A stretch of 64,000 nt of DNA from positions 505,565,373 through 505,629,372 of the forward strand of contig NC_081415.1 in NCBI RefSeq assembly GCF_030272615.1, written 5' to 3'. This DNA comes from Cryptomeria japonica (taxonomy: Eukaryota; Streptophyta; Pinopsida; Cupressales; Cupressaceae). This document shows positions 49,591 to 62,172 of this stretch, one piece after another (position 1 is the first letter of the stretch; each line of letters starts with the position of its first letter). The translations under genes and the position numbers were made by a program. The notes beneath the pieces were generated by a model, which worked only from the letters and a program-made list of their open reading frames with translations, was not told where the DNA came from and did not search any database.

Positions 49591-52500
49591 ATAATCAAAT
49601 GACATGCTACCCTCACTATAACTCCCATAGGACACATGCTATCCTTAAATTATTGGCATGAAATGAGTAATTAAAAATTAGTTCCTCTATCTCTTGCTCT
49701 CTCGTTCTAAATGTCTAATTTAGGTTTTAAGTTGATATTTATTTTATTATGTAAATTAAAATAAAATACAAATATAATTATTCTACAATAAATAAATATT
49801 TAATAAGACAAAAAATATAAGTTAAAGTAATTCTAATATCTTTTAATTATTATTTGTAATTTTGTGAAATGACATAAATAATAATAATTTTTTATTTTAT
49901 CTTAATAAAATTTAATTTTAAATTGAAGAAGTAGAAGAATTTAATTCAAAATAAAATAATAATAAAAGAAAGATTTTAATTCAAAAAACAATAATTCTAC
50001 AATAATTAAAATTTTAATAATACAAATAAATATAAATTAAATTAATTTAAATTATTATTCACAATTTCATTAAAAGACATAAATAGTTAAAATAAATATT
50101 AAACTTAAAAAAATTAGAAAAGAATAAGAAGAAGAATACGTATAAAGGTAATTCTTTCTTTTTCTTTTTAGAAACTTAAAAAATACGATAATAAAACAAA
50201 TATTTTTAAAAGATATTTTAATCAAAAGAAATAATAAAAGGAAATTTTTTCTTTTGTGAATATTCTTTTTCTAATTAGTAATACACACATACATATAATT
50301 TTTTCATCATTAAAGATTTCTTTTTTAAAAGTAATTTAAATTTAAGCATATGTTTGAGATTAGTTCTATAGTACTACATCCTTCTCCTCAATTTTGAACT
50401 ATTGATTTAAGTGTATGGTCAAGATTGGTTCATATAGGAAATGCCTTTGACATAATAATTTAAAGCTGGTTTAATATATTTAAAAATCAAAAATCAAAAA
50501 TTAATTGTTAAAAATTTAAGGAAAAATGTGAAGTTGATGGGATGTCGCAAAAAAGATATCAAACAATTCCCCCCAATAGATAACTTCAATATCTACTACA
50601 TAAAAAATTTCATTTAACTATTTTATGAATATTTTTAAAAATAAAAGTTTGACTTCATCATAATGTCATAGTTTCCATTGGATGTTGACTTTTGTCTATT
50701 TTTTTATCAGTAAAAAAAATTATACCCTTTTAGAGAGGATTCTCTCTTCTAATCCATTGTATATTTTTCAAAATTTTAAATACGCTTTAATACTTTTTAA
50801 ATTACTAATCAATCCATCTTTGATTATAATGACCTACCTGCAATATTTTTTAGAAATCACATGAAAACTAATAAAACTATCAAAACAAAATATTTGAGTT
50901 TATAGACTCCAAGCTCTACCAAAGGGACCATCAATATAGAAATTAGAAAATACCTCATATTTTCCTCTAATGTGAGGGGATGATAAGAACAATGGAAAGC
51001 TAAGAGTCCAACTATGTCACATTTACATAATTCTCACAAGATTGAAAAAGTGGGTACTTTAGGTAGAAGAGATGCATCGAAAGGTTATGCTTAATGTATA
51101 TAAGATGACTTAGAATCAATAATAGGACTGATATTAATCCTTAGGCATGATTATGGTAGGCCTAACATTGATATGAATATTAATATAAGAGATAGAGATA
51201 CATCTCAGAATTTGCATACAAGAAATGTAGACTTCAATTTGCCTCCACCATAGCATATTAAAAATCAAAAGGAAAACTAACATAACAAGTTTTTTTTATG
51301 GATTAACAAGTAGACTTGAGCCTAATATTTTCTATATTTAGTTATTTCATTGAATGTGTGTAGAACCTAGTTTAGTTATGCATTTAGAGAAATATAGTCT
51401 TCAATAGAAACTTCTTTAAGGTTTTCCTTTGGGTTTTTAGTTAATTGCATGTTTAAATAATCTCATGACTTATTGCCCCATTAGAATAGGCACTAATCTA
51501 CTATAAACTCTATTTTTTATCAGCCCGACACTAGAGACATTCATTAAAACACTTTCTTTCTATTATGATTTGGTATATTTTTCCAACTTCTAGGCATAAG
51601 AGGTATACTAGATGAGGGGTAAATACATCCATTTCATTCAATCCTTGTGCTTGATAAGTTTTTTGTTCGTAAAGATGTCTGGCCTTGTTTACAAAATTAA
51701 CATAGGTATATTGTGGCACAAACAATGGGATACACTATGTAAAGGGTATAGTTTATAACAAGACAAGTATTTAATCAAAGTGATATCAATTAATTTACCA
51801 CCTTAGGGATACCCCCTAGTTTAACAAAGCTAGAATGAAGGAGGTCTTACCCACCTCAACAATTGGTACTTAGTTTCCTACCTTGAGTATAGGTTTTGTT
51901 GATATTTTTCTCACGGGGCTTGGACTACTATCTCCTTAGGGATTTGGGTCCACAACTCAAGTCACCAACACATTGAAAATAATTTCCACTCTAAAGCATT
52001 CTAAATTTGTGTAAATATTGCATTTATCTTATGTTAGTCCTCCAAAATAATCATATTCTAAGAAAAATGCTCTGGCTAGAAAGGCTTGAAGAAAACATGT
52101 ATCCAAATCCATATATCTTAGGCTTTTGGGAATTACTAGAAAATATGCTTCAAAATTTCCATATGTCCACAAAAAGGATAGAGTGGTTTGGGAATAATAA
52201 AATAATTGTTATGATCTAATGGGAAGACCTTAATATAGGATACACCAAGTAAAATGAGCTAGATTGGGTTCCAAAATGGTAGACCAAACTATTTTAAAAT
52301 TGTAGTGTCGTTAACTAGTACTGGGCTAGAGGTTCCACTTGACATTAAGTTTCAAAACCAAAGGTAGGTGAAAAAAAACTAAGAATGCCCTTTTGAGGGT
52401 TTGTAGTTCTTGAAAAAAGTGTATAGAAACCACTTCCGATCCTTCTAATGTTTAGTACATCAAATCCCCAGTTTACGTAGAATTTATGTAGGAACATACT

Positions 52501-52832
52501 CCATAATAGTTTGAAAGGGTTCAAAATATTAACTATCAAGATTATATTTAGATTTAAATTCTATCCAAGATATCCAATTCTTAGTGGCTCTAGAGAAGAG
52601 GTTTAAAATAAAGTACTCCCCTTGCTTAAAAAAAAACGATTATCCTAGGGAACTTTGGAAAAACGATTGATTCTAGCAACTAATTAGATGAGATCACCAA
52701 AGAGATTACTAGTTGATGAAGACTCTTATATTGAAATAATGTCCATTCTATATATTTTACTACATGGTAATTTCCTAAGCTTTACATAAAATTTTGGCAA
52801 CAAAAGTGCCTTGACTTTACAAAAGATCTTTC
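49591..52832. other. AT-rich unassigned sequence
   Basis: 49640-50640 is extremely A/T-rich. Beyond that, isolated peptides (for example HDYGRPNIDMNINIRDRDTS near 51150) suggest old coding material, but no family is recognisable. The five bases ATAAT at 52833-52837 belong to a target duplication. Confidence 0.4.
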
Positions 52833-52837
52833 ATAAT

Positions 52838-54005
52838 TGTAATGGGGAAAAATTAGAGTTTCCACCATGAGAGGGATGAAAGCCAGTAATTTACCATTAT
52901 ATTCAAAAGAGGGGTGAATCCAATAATTTAGTCACAAAAAAGTAATGATAAGGACTGAAAATACTGATTGGATTCAAGGGATGAGTTGATTTGCCCTCTT
53001 TGGTGAGTTGAATTTTTAAAATTAGGCAAAAGTGCTAGAAATGAAGGTAAAAATATGGAAACGGTGAGCTACAGATGTGGGACTGAGACACACACCTAGA
53101 TCTGAGAAGTATATGCAGATTTGGACCTGATCCCCAAAAATGCTAAAAAAATGTCAGGGCCAGAGCGCCCATCGCTCTGGTCTTCCTAATTTTTCACACA
53201 CCAAAAGGGGTTGATTCGTCTCTGCAAATAATGCCTATTCTGAAGATCACAACTTCATACCTATTTTCTGCACATAGAAAGAAAGGGAAATAGGTTGGAA
53301 ATAGGGGCTTGCCTAAGTCAAACCCCGGTTTTGGAATTAACCATGTGATATAGAGATAAAAGATAATTGAATTGTTGTAAATGAAGATTCTTCTTTTGAG
53401 GGGGATGCTAAATAATGACTGAAAATATAATGATATACCTTTTTGTGAAGTTTTGTTTGTCTCCACATGAGATTAGGTTTTCATGAAGTCTTTGATAAAA
53501 AAGGATGTGAATGTCCACTTCAATGCTTGAATCTTGACTTTGTTGCTTCTCCAAGGCTTGAAGGAAGGCTGGTTACTTGCTCAATTGCTTGAATGCTTGA
53601 TCTCATGTGTATATAATGTATGTTTGTTGTTGGATCCCTTTCAAAATGAGAGGAGAAAGCCTCTTTTTATACTTTCCCATGGAAAAATTGATTAATTTTT
53701 TGACACGAGCCGACATGGAGCTAGGAATCCCGCTCATTTTTTAAATAGGGAAAAGGGTTTGAAAGGGGGCCCAAAATAGGGAGGACCAGAGTGTGGCACA
53801 TTGGTCCTAATTAGGACCAGAGTGTGGCACTCTAGTCCTACCCCATTTTGGGGCTAGAACAAGGTGCCTAGTTGATGCAAAAGTAAAAAATGTAGTCATT
53901 CTTAATTATTATGAGAAAAATCAGGTCCCAACCAGGCCTAGAAATGCTAAGGTAGGGACCCAATACGGTCAAAATTGTACAAGGATGCAATTTTAGGACA
54001 CTATA
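52838..54005 (-). mobile_element. Solo LTR, minus orientation
   Basis: TGTAATGGGGAAAAATTAGA at the left is the reverse complement of the LTR end seen at 25190-25208, and the sequence continues to GGACACTATA. Both sides carry ATAAT (52833-52837 and 54006-54010). The minus strand has TATAAAAA (plus 53664-53671), the CAAACCCCGGTTTTGGAATT segment complementary to the shared U5 part, and GGACCAGAGTG repeats. The two ends of the insertion are complete and no internal part remains. Confidence 0.9.
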
Positions 54006-54010
54006 ATAAT

Positions 54011-55025
54011 GATGATGGATTGAAAGCCCAAGCCTTTCTAAGCCTTCCTACTTTGAGAAAATCCAAATGCAATTTACAAATCCTTAGGAGGATTTTTTGA
54101 GTCTCAATACCTTCTAAGGTATAAGTTATCCATTTGGTACATAAAGTCATACCCTATTTGTGAGTATCAATATAAGGAAAGACCACGACACTCATGAAGA
54201 ATACAATAGGATTGCTTGATGACTCAATAGAACCCTTAACCTTTATTTGATTAATCCCAAAGAAAGTATTTAATTAGTCTCTCTATCTTTCAATAAAAGG
54301 CTTTTGAGGGAGCTCAAAGACAAGAATAATACATAGTTTAAATTCACAATCCAAAAGTGTAGCTTATTCTCAATGTAAGTCATAATGACATTGCCAAAGA
54401 GAAGGATTAGAAAGAAAAGTTGAATACATTTCCAACCAAATGAATCAAGATAAGAGCATTTGGGAAAGAAGGATTGATAGTAGCATGAAGTTTTTTGCCA
54501 CTAAATAGCATAATTAAAAGCAAGGAAAATGGTATTTATACATTGCAAGGTGTAGCTAACATTGTCTTGGTCTTATAAGTAGGTGATTGCTGATCATAAA
54601 TAGTGATATAAGCCTATCAAGATTCAATCTAACAACACCAAATGTAGGTTGAGTCCTAACCCATTTACACATCCAGGTCTTTTTTTACCCAACACATAAA
54701 TAATTTGAGGATTCTATGTATGGATCTCCACTTGTCAAAATTTCCTATGTATTATTCTTTCTGACCCCCCCTATTCTTATAATATGTTAGAAATTGAAAA
54801 TATCCAATAAATTCTAATGCTAGAGTGTTTTCTAGTCAAAGTGTCCCTCATTAACATCCTTTTTAGAGTTTCCCATCTTGACATACCTCTTCCACGACCT
54901 CTCCTTTTACCTTGTTGTTGTTGATATTTTATTCTTTTTCTTACTAGCATACCTTTCATCTAACTTCCAACTCTCTGATTCCTTACACTAAGTTGCCTTT
55001 TGAAGTCAAATATTTCATTATTCCT
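54011..55025 (-). other. Unassigned; possible copia-type gag fragment
   Basis: No clear domain is visible. On the minus strand 54777-54959 encodes KYQQQQGKRRGRGRGMSR, a Gln-run and RGRG patch of the kind found in the nucleocapsid part of copia gags. No knuckle is visible, so the suggestion is weak. Confidence 0.25.
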
Positions 55026-55029
55026 TTAC

Positions 55030-56163
55030 TTGTGTATGACAAACTTATAAGGCACTGAGAGAGGGGGGTGAATCAATGCAAGCAAAAACTTAATAAATCT
55101 GATAACTACTTTCACCAACTTTAAAATCAATAAGCATGCAAGAAATATAACCACATAAGCAAACATCTAACAAAGCATATAAACAATAATAAAATGATTT
55201 TTCACGTGGAAACCCAACTGGGAAAAACCATGGTGGGAATTAGTACCCACAAGGATCTTCTAACTGCAGTATAGAGATCTGACCGGTTAAGGTCATACAA
55301 CCACCTTGTTAAGGGCACACCCGGTTAAGAGCTATACAATAAGACTTGTTAGGACCCAACTCTGTTAGGAGTCACCCACGTTACTAGGATTTACAAACAC
55401 AATCTAATGTGTCCCCTGGTTAGAGGATTTCACCTTTGAACCTGCTAGGATCCTACCACACCCTATTAGGAGTGACCTTGTTAGAGGATTTTCTTGCTGC
55501 AACTGCTAGGATGACAACAAGTTCAATTGATCTGAAGTTAGTACCTTTGTTCCTAATTAGATTTGCTTCTGCTTAGCTTCTATCACCGACTAGACATCGA
55601 TACCTAACTTCTCCTTCAACTTCTCGATCAAATTCTCCTTATAAAGAACTCTATTAAGTCGGTTAAGAACCTTGGAACAATTCCCTAGGTTCATTGAATC
55701 TAGTCACTTTTTACATTTTACTGCTCATTACACTTTTGTCTTGTTGGAAAAACAATTCATAGTTCTTAAAAACATAACAATAAGTTTATCGGTTATCGAT
55801 AAAACTAACTTTGCTATACCGTTTCTCTGTTCTTCCTGATTGTAACTAGAAAATCCATCATAACTCGCTCAATACACCGAATTTGTTGATGTGGTTTGGA
55901 ACATAGGTGCATATTCCTGTCTCAAACACTCATGTAAAACCGCAACGTCTAGCTCTTCACCGATCGTCTGTACCAGTTGCTTGATCATCACTATGTTCCT
56001 ATTTACCGGTTGACAACAACTTAGCAATTTTGATGTCTAACTGATTTTGCTACTGGTTAGGCTATATCGGTTGGTCTAGATGACTTATATGACTAAACAA
56101 ACATGGTTTCCATTAATGACAACACAAATAAAGTCATCAAACAACCTGATGCTCTGCAAAATA
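55030..56163. repeat. LTR-like repeat with GTTAGGA motif run
   Basis: The start GGCACTGAGAGAGGGGGGTG and the phrase CACGTGGAAACCCAACTGGG resemble a dispersed repeat that I recall from conifer sequences; I could not check it. From about 55280 to 55520 a GTTAGGA-like word occurs about 11 times (GGTTAAGGTCA, GTTAGGACCC, GTTAGGAGTC, GTTAGAGGATTT, GCTAGGATCC). No coding frame is visible. Boundaries and orientation are uncertain. Confidence 0.4.
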
Positions 56164-57579
56164 TGCAAAGGTTAGACTGGAACCTGTAGTCGTATAACAC
56201 ATAAAAACACACAAGAAATCATTACTGTTATTCAACTAAGAACTAATCTAAGCAGACATATCAAAAGAGATACTAAGATCATGCTAACATATTTAACAAA
56301 TGACACAAATATAAGAAGGCATCTCCAAATTCCTCTTAACATGTTCTTAGCTCCTCCTCTTTTGTTCTTCTCCTCTCCAAGTTCCAAAATAGTGTAGCTC
56401 TCAGTAGCTTTTTGCACTATGGATGCTTATGGAGGTTCAAGATTGTAGATGATCTCAAGCTTATGCAATGCAAGTGTAAAACAAACTAATTAAACATATT
56501 ATGAAAAAGAACTAAGATTTATTTTAGTCCAAGATAACAATATATTAGTGATTTATGCTAAATGCTCTCTAAAATTCACTATAGATTAAATGCACACAAG
56601 TTTTCAAGATCTAGATTATGAAGAAATGGGCTCTAATTATAGGTAAAATGGAGCAATGGATGGTTGAGATTGAGTAATCTCAACAAGGGTCAGGATTGAA
56701 TGATATTAAATCCATGTGAGGGCTTTCAACCCAATCCCAGGATGACAAGTGTTAATATGAGATAGGTTGAGAGGAGAGGGAAGAAGCATTAAATGCTTGA
56801 CATGGCCTGAGAGTTAACTTGGGGGTTAGGGTCAAGGTTGGGTTGAGTGAATAAATTCTTTATTCAAAGAATAAAACTTTTATTCAATGGATAAACTCTT
56901 GTGCAAAGGTAAAAGGGATAATCATAGTCAAAGCAATAAATGCTTGAGGAGACACATGAGTGCAAGTTGAAATAACCATAAATGGTTATGTAAGCGTCAT
57001 TAATGGTCATGTAAGAGCCATTAGTGGTTTTGGAGGACTTTGGAGGTTAAATTGTTGAACATACAAAGCATTAAATGTTTTTTAAAGACTTTGAAGTCTT
57101 TGAGAAGTGACTCCAAGTTGCTTAGGAATGTGACAATAATTAGGGGATGGATTAGGCTAATTAGGAGGGGGTTAGAAGAATCTAGAAGGGGATTAGATTT
57201 GCAAGTGGGTTTGGTGCGTGAGGGAAAATAGAATTTTTATTTAAAATAAATTAATTTATTTCAATAAATGTGTGCAAGTTGCATTTGTAGGAAAATGCAA
57301 GTGGGGGGGGATAAATGATTTAAATAAATGTTTTATTTAATTTATTTAAAAGAGGAAATAAGGGATTAAATGAAATAAATATGATTTATTCATTTAATTG
57401 ATGTGAATTTGGTTGAATGAATGAATTAAAATAAATTGAATAATTTATTTAATTAATAGGAGAATGTTTGAAGATGCATTAATTAAATATTAATTTAATT
57501 AACTGATGGCTAGTGGGTTTTTAATCAAATAAATAGCAAATATTCATTTAATTAAAATGGACAGATTTATGTGACTACA
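56164..57579 (-). repeat. 3' LTR of minus-strand Ty3/gypsy element
   Basis: Related to the solo LTR at 37562-39147: shared words include GAAATGGGCTCTA, GGATTGAA, CAACAAGGGT/CAACAAGGGA and GATGGTTGAGATTGAG. On the minus strand the LTR starts at 57579 (TGTAGTCAC) next to a polypurine tract and has a weakened TATA (TATAATTAG at plus 56633-56641). The far end is approximate, within about 15 bp. Confidence 0.75.
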
Positions 57580-57589
57580 TTTGCTCCTC
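57580..57589 (-). promoter_or_regulatory. Polypurine tract (minus strand)
   Basis: Minus-strand GAGGAGCAAA directly precedes TGTAGTCAC of the LTR. With the minus-strand integrase upstream it fixes the element's orientation as minus. Confidence 0.7.
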
Positions 57590-58159
57590 GTTGAGACGGT
57601 GCGGTTTATCGCGCCGTTTCAAAGAAAGAGAAATAGGTGTGAAGAAATGCCCCATAATATATAAATTTAATGGGTGGTATGCCCCCTTGAGAGATGGGTC
57701 AAAAAATTTTGAAAAAATTAGACGATCTCTTGAAAAAGAATGAAAATTGGTCGGGTGATAAAAGAGAAGACGTTAGCAATATAGGTGAAAAATAGAAGAA
57801 ATCGAGGATAAAATGGAGAAATGGGAGGCTCGGGAAGTTCACGGGGACCACAGCGGTGAGCAGGGGAAAGTTATGGTGATGGTGAAGGGTTTATATGGGG
57901 AGAAATAGGTGAAAACATGATCATTTGTTACTGCGACCATTGTGAATTCAGAGCTCTGATAGTGACCTTTTGGAGGAGCGAGTAGCAGTCAGGATGTCGG
58001 TACCCATTGCAGAGCACCGTTTCGAGTGAGTCCGTCGATTCCAGCGGCTAGACGACTATGGACCAGTGGTACACAAATTTGAAAATTTGAATTTTACACA
58101 TTTTTGTCATGTTTTTTGCTGAGTCCAAGTTGAGTCAAGACAATAGCGTTGAAACTATG
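57590..58159. other. Sequence between PPT and AGCGCT cluster
   Basis: No coding frame is recognisable. There are GC-richer patches (for example CGGTGCGGTTTATCGCGCCG region at 57596-57618, which can fold as GGTGCGG/CCGCGCC-like arms only poorly). Confidence 0.35.
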
Positions 58160-58420
58160 TTTTGGCGCTTTTGTCTAATTAACTAGCGCTTTTGTGCCGT
58201 AATGGCGCTATTGGGCTGTTGTTTGAGCGCTGTTGAAAAGATTAGCGCTATTGTATACATATTTAAGCGCTATTGTTTGTTTAACGCTATTGAGGGGTCA
58301 ATTGAGCGCTTTTGTCTTTAAGAAGCGCTATTGCATAGGTCTTGTAGCGCTTTTGCAATTTTAGCGCTTTTGTTAGGGGTTTAGCGCTATTGTGAGGGGT
58401 TTAGCGCTATTGTTTAGGAA
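58160..58420. repeat. Cluster of AGCGCTWTTG motifs
   Basis: Within 260 bp, AGCGCTTTTG/AGCGCTATTG or a one-base variant occurs about 14 times at spacings of 11-30 bp. AGCGCT is itself a palindrome. The motif is absent from the flanking DNA. The cluster lies upstream of the PMD ORF and just inside the 3' LTR of the element that holds it. Confidence 0.92.
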
Positions 58421-58670
58421 AATAGATGCCCCGGTTTGTGTGAACAAAAATCTCCCGATGCCAATGATGGATGAATAGGGATGTGAAGTGAGAGTTTTTT
58501 TGAACCATAGCAGTCCTGATGAGACTTAGTTCATTAGGATAAATACCTGTTGAAGTCTAGGTGTGCCATGATTGCTTACCTATTGAGACCCGAGGATACT
58601 TGATCAAAGTATCTGTTGATAGTCTAGGTTTAAACTTAAGAAAGTTTGAAAACAAAACAACTGATGATGA

Positions 58671-60713
58671 TTGATTGATGCCCGTGTGCAGGAGGATCTA
58701 TGCATGTTACAGTTGCGCGAGAGACATCCAGCGACACAGGGGTTACGAGATCGACTGACAGAGGTCGAGATTGATTGCATTGTAGTGACTCGACTATATG
58801 ATGTGATTCATATACCCATGATTCGGAGGAATCACAGTTTGATTACAGCTTTGGCAGAGTGCTGGCATAGTGAGACGTGCACGTTTCACCTAGCACAAGG
58901 GGAGATGATGGTGACATTGGAGGATGTTTGGCACATCCTTCATATTCCCATTCGGGGTGAGCTTAGTCACTTATGATAGATCATGGGGGACTCTAGCAGT
59001 ACAATGATTCTTCGATGAGGACGTGTTCATTGATGACAACTCCATAGCCTGGGAGGACATCGCGACGTTGTACGACCATTGCCAGCAGTTTTGTCTGGGA
59101 TCGTGGGAGGGCTATTGTGTCCTGATAGGCGATTGCATGGTCTGGCTGTTGGGTGGGGATAGGTGATAGAGCAGATGATGACAGAGGGTACCTGATTTGC
59201 TTGGGGACTGTGCGTGTTAGCACACATATATCAGGAGCTGCATGAGGTAGTGTACCATGGGAGAGGCTCCTTGGCAGTGGGAGTGATGCTGCTGCACATT
59301 TGGGCATGGGAGCACTTACCGGTGATGCAACCAGTGAGTCTAAGATTTCGGGCAATTGATCAACCCTATATGTTCATGTACAACGACATGATGAGTTAGC
59401 CCCACATGGGGAAGTTAGAGTGGTGGTGGTGGGCACTAGATGATCTTGATGCAGTGATCTAGAAACCCTATCTAGAGTGTGAGCCTTGGAAGGATGATGC
59501 AGAGGCCTTACCGTATGTATTTATGACCTGATTCCTCATTGGGGGGACATCTTATGATGTAGAGAGACAGGTGTCGGGCAGAGTTATGAGGCAGTTTGGA
59601 TGGCAGTAGGGATTACCTAGGGGATTAGGAGAGTACGCCAGAGTGGTCTGAAAGAGATATGCATGGGGGCCAGTACTTCCATATGATCAGGCATTGGCAG
59701 AGTTCCGGATGCTTCAGGAGAGGCCATGGGATATACGGACGAGGGTGGTAGATGCAGGGGTATCAGAGGAGTATACACAGTATATGGCGGCTCATCTGAT
59801 TCCTCGGATATCAGATCCAGCAGAGCCGATTCCTGATTTTGAGGAGGAGAGGGGACAGAGACGAAGGAGGGGAGGAGGTTGAGGACCGATGATAGGTGGA
59901 TGAGGGAGGGGGGATGGTGGTGATGGAGGAGGAGGAGAGGGTGGAGGTGGTGGAGGAGGAGATGGTGGAGGTGGTGGAGGAGGTGGCTTAGGTGGTCAGG
60001 TCCAACGGAGAGGGAGAGGCAGATTGTCACTACGGATATCATAGGGACCGTTGGTGTCAGGCAGAGTCAGATTAGGTGGTCGAGGTATGGAGAGGGATAT
60101 ACCGATGGACAGAGGGGAGGGAGCTACTAGAGAAGCACCTATGGAGTCGGGGAAGGGAGTGACAAGGGGTGGTGATCCTCAGGAGCATGTGCTAGCACAT
60201 TTGCATACTCAATTGACAACAGTCGAGACACGGGTGGAGGATCTGGAGGTGGAGGTTGCAGCGAGAGATGTGCAGCTATTTGCACGAGAGTCAGAGCTAA
60301 CTGTAGTGCTGCGGGAGAGAGATCAGACTGCTAACAGGGTGGTCTAGTTGCAGGAGAGAGTGAGGGTTTTGGAGGGAGTACAGGGACAAGGGCCGTCTGT
60401 GGAGGCATTGGTGAGGGAGGTACGAAGAGCAGGTGGAGAGGTTGATTATTGGCGGGGTCTATATGAGCAGGTGGTGCCAGCTAGTCAGCGAGCACTGAGC
60501 TATTCACAGATGCGACAGGCCAGATCAGAGCGATCTCAGAGGATGCAGAGCAGTGGGGGTGTGGTGGGTCCACAATGGAGAGAGGTGTAAGGTGGTGCAG
60601 GAGCTAGTGGGGGTTTGATGGGGCCTCCACGGAGAGATAGATCAGATGGTGCAGGGACTAGTGGTGGAGTAGGTGGTGATGGTGGTGCAACATCTGGTCA
60701 GAGTGGCATCTGA
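58671..60713 (+). pseudogene. Plant mobile domain (PMD) protein, antisense ORF of a retrotransposon
   Basis: The frame keeps phase across about 680 codons apart from two compensating shifts near 58985 and 59185. It starts with MIDARVQEDLCM and shows the PMD hallmarks: LITALAECWHSETCTFHLAQ, GEMMVTLEDVWHILHIPI, then FIDDNSIAWEDIATLYDHCQ, LLHIWAWEHLPVMQP and RVMRQFGWQ. After it come a Gly-rich stretch (59880-60000) and a coiled-coil-like segment (60210-60480, TVETRVEDLEVEVAARDVQL, then EALVREVRRAGGEVDYWRGL). PMD proteins occur in MAIN-like host genes, in MULE transposons and in antisense ORFs of Ty3/gypsy elements. Here it lies between integrase and 3' LTR on the opposite strand. Several stops replace Trp or Gln. 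Confidence 0.82.
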
Positions 60714-60719
60714 GAGAGC

Positions 60720-62030
60720 ATTTTGCATGCATGTATTTTATCATTGTTATTTTTGGACTGTCTCTTGGATGGCTCTTGGTAGCCAATTTTTGTAGATTTC
60801 ATTGTACTTTGATACATGAGATGATATATATGAGGAGATCCCATATTTTGATGATATGCATTTGATATGTATGGATGTTATGCAGGATGGTGATTTTATG
60901 AGTTTATACTTAGATGGATACGTGTATATGTATGCATTTATGAGACGATTCCTATATGCATTTTTTTATGATGATTTATGATGTTGGATACTAACATATG
61001 AATGCAGGTTTATACATGTGTGCATGTTTTGTTTGATGTATTGCTTTATGTATGTAATGCCATGATGATGATGTATGCTTATGATGATATGGACAAGATC
61101 TTGTGCTTCATGTTGATGTAATGATGAGATAATGATATGCAATGATGTTAATGCAATGTTTTGAAGGAATGATTCTATGTATGTAGATGCATCTAGATGA
61201 TGTTTTGGATGAATGTAATATGGATAAACAAATGTAAAGCACAAATGTTTATATGCTGATGTCTAAATGAATGTATACGTATAATGTAAATATAAAATGG
61301 TATGAACCAATGTTTGAGACAAATGGTTTTATGATTCTAAATGTCCTAAATATGATTAAGTAAAATGATAATGTGATGATAATGCAACTTATGGTTAATA
61401 ACTGCACCTTAATGCAATTAAAAAGGGATAATGAATGCAATTTTAAATGAATCCTAAAATGAGCCTAATAATACACTTAATAATGGATGAATGAATGCAC
61501 TTTTTAACTAATGAAGAGATAAATGAGTGTATTCAATGATAAAGGATAATAAAGGATGATAATATGATAATGGATAACTGACACTAAATGAATGCATATT
61601 AAATGGCTAATACAATCAAGGACAACTGGTTTTATATGTATGAATCTAAACATTATGCAATGATGAGATGATATAAGAAGACTAATGTTTAATAAATGAT
61701 AATGAACTATATGCTTTTTAAATAACTAAAACGATATGAAATGTACTTGATGCAAAATGCAACTAAATGTAATGATGATGAGATGATCATGATGAATGCA
61801 AGGTATTTGAGGCTTTGCATGATGCATTGATGATGTATCAGAGTACTTGGTCGCGATTGTATCCAAGACCAGCTTAATTTTCACATAGTTGCTCATTTTA
61901 ACTTTGTTCATATTTGCATACAAATCATACATATGAATGAGTGAATGGATGGGCGATATGCAATGGAAATGTAACATATAAACAGATGAGATGAAATGAC
62001 GATCCATAGTGCTTTATTTTCATCATCGAG
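60720..62030. other. ATG/GATG-rich low-complexity stretch
   Basis: Short words ATGATG, AATGATGAT and GAATGCA recur with no fixed period. The minus-strand frames are low-complexity histidine/isoleucine-rich shadows. It lies downstream of the PMD ORF and is likely untranslated retroelement sequence. Confidence 0.5.
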
Positions 62031-62041
62031 CTTTAAAATGT

Positions 62042-62172
62042 TGTAAGAAAATACAAGCATCTTGACATAATGATTCAAGATGACCAGAGTATTTCTTACA
62101 TGGATTTGATATAGCAAGTTAATACAAACAACTTGATATAATGGGTCAAGTTGACCAGAGTATTGCTTGTGG
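62042..62172. repeat. Twin hairpin repeat (about 71-bp period)
   Basis: Two tandem hairpins have the same design. In the first, TGTAAGAAAATAC (62042-62054) pairs with GTATTTCTTACA (62089-62100) and CATCTTGA (62058-62065) with TCAAGATG (62075-62082). In the second, AGCAAGTTAATAC (62113-62125) pairs with GTATTGCTTGT (62160-62170) and CAACTTGA (62129-62136) with TCAAGTTG (62146-62153). The loop word ATAATG and the spacer ACCAGA are constant. A base pair in the inner stem has changed on both sides. The hairpins lie 3' of integrase in the minus-strand element. Confidence 0.85.

Noticed and set aside
59617-60042. Minus-strand frame opposite the PMD ORF
   Set aside because: His/Pro/Leu-rich reverse reading of the Gly-rich part of the PMD protein; no independent support.
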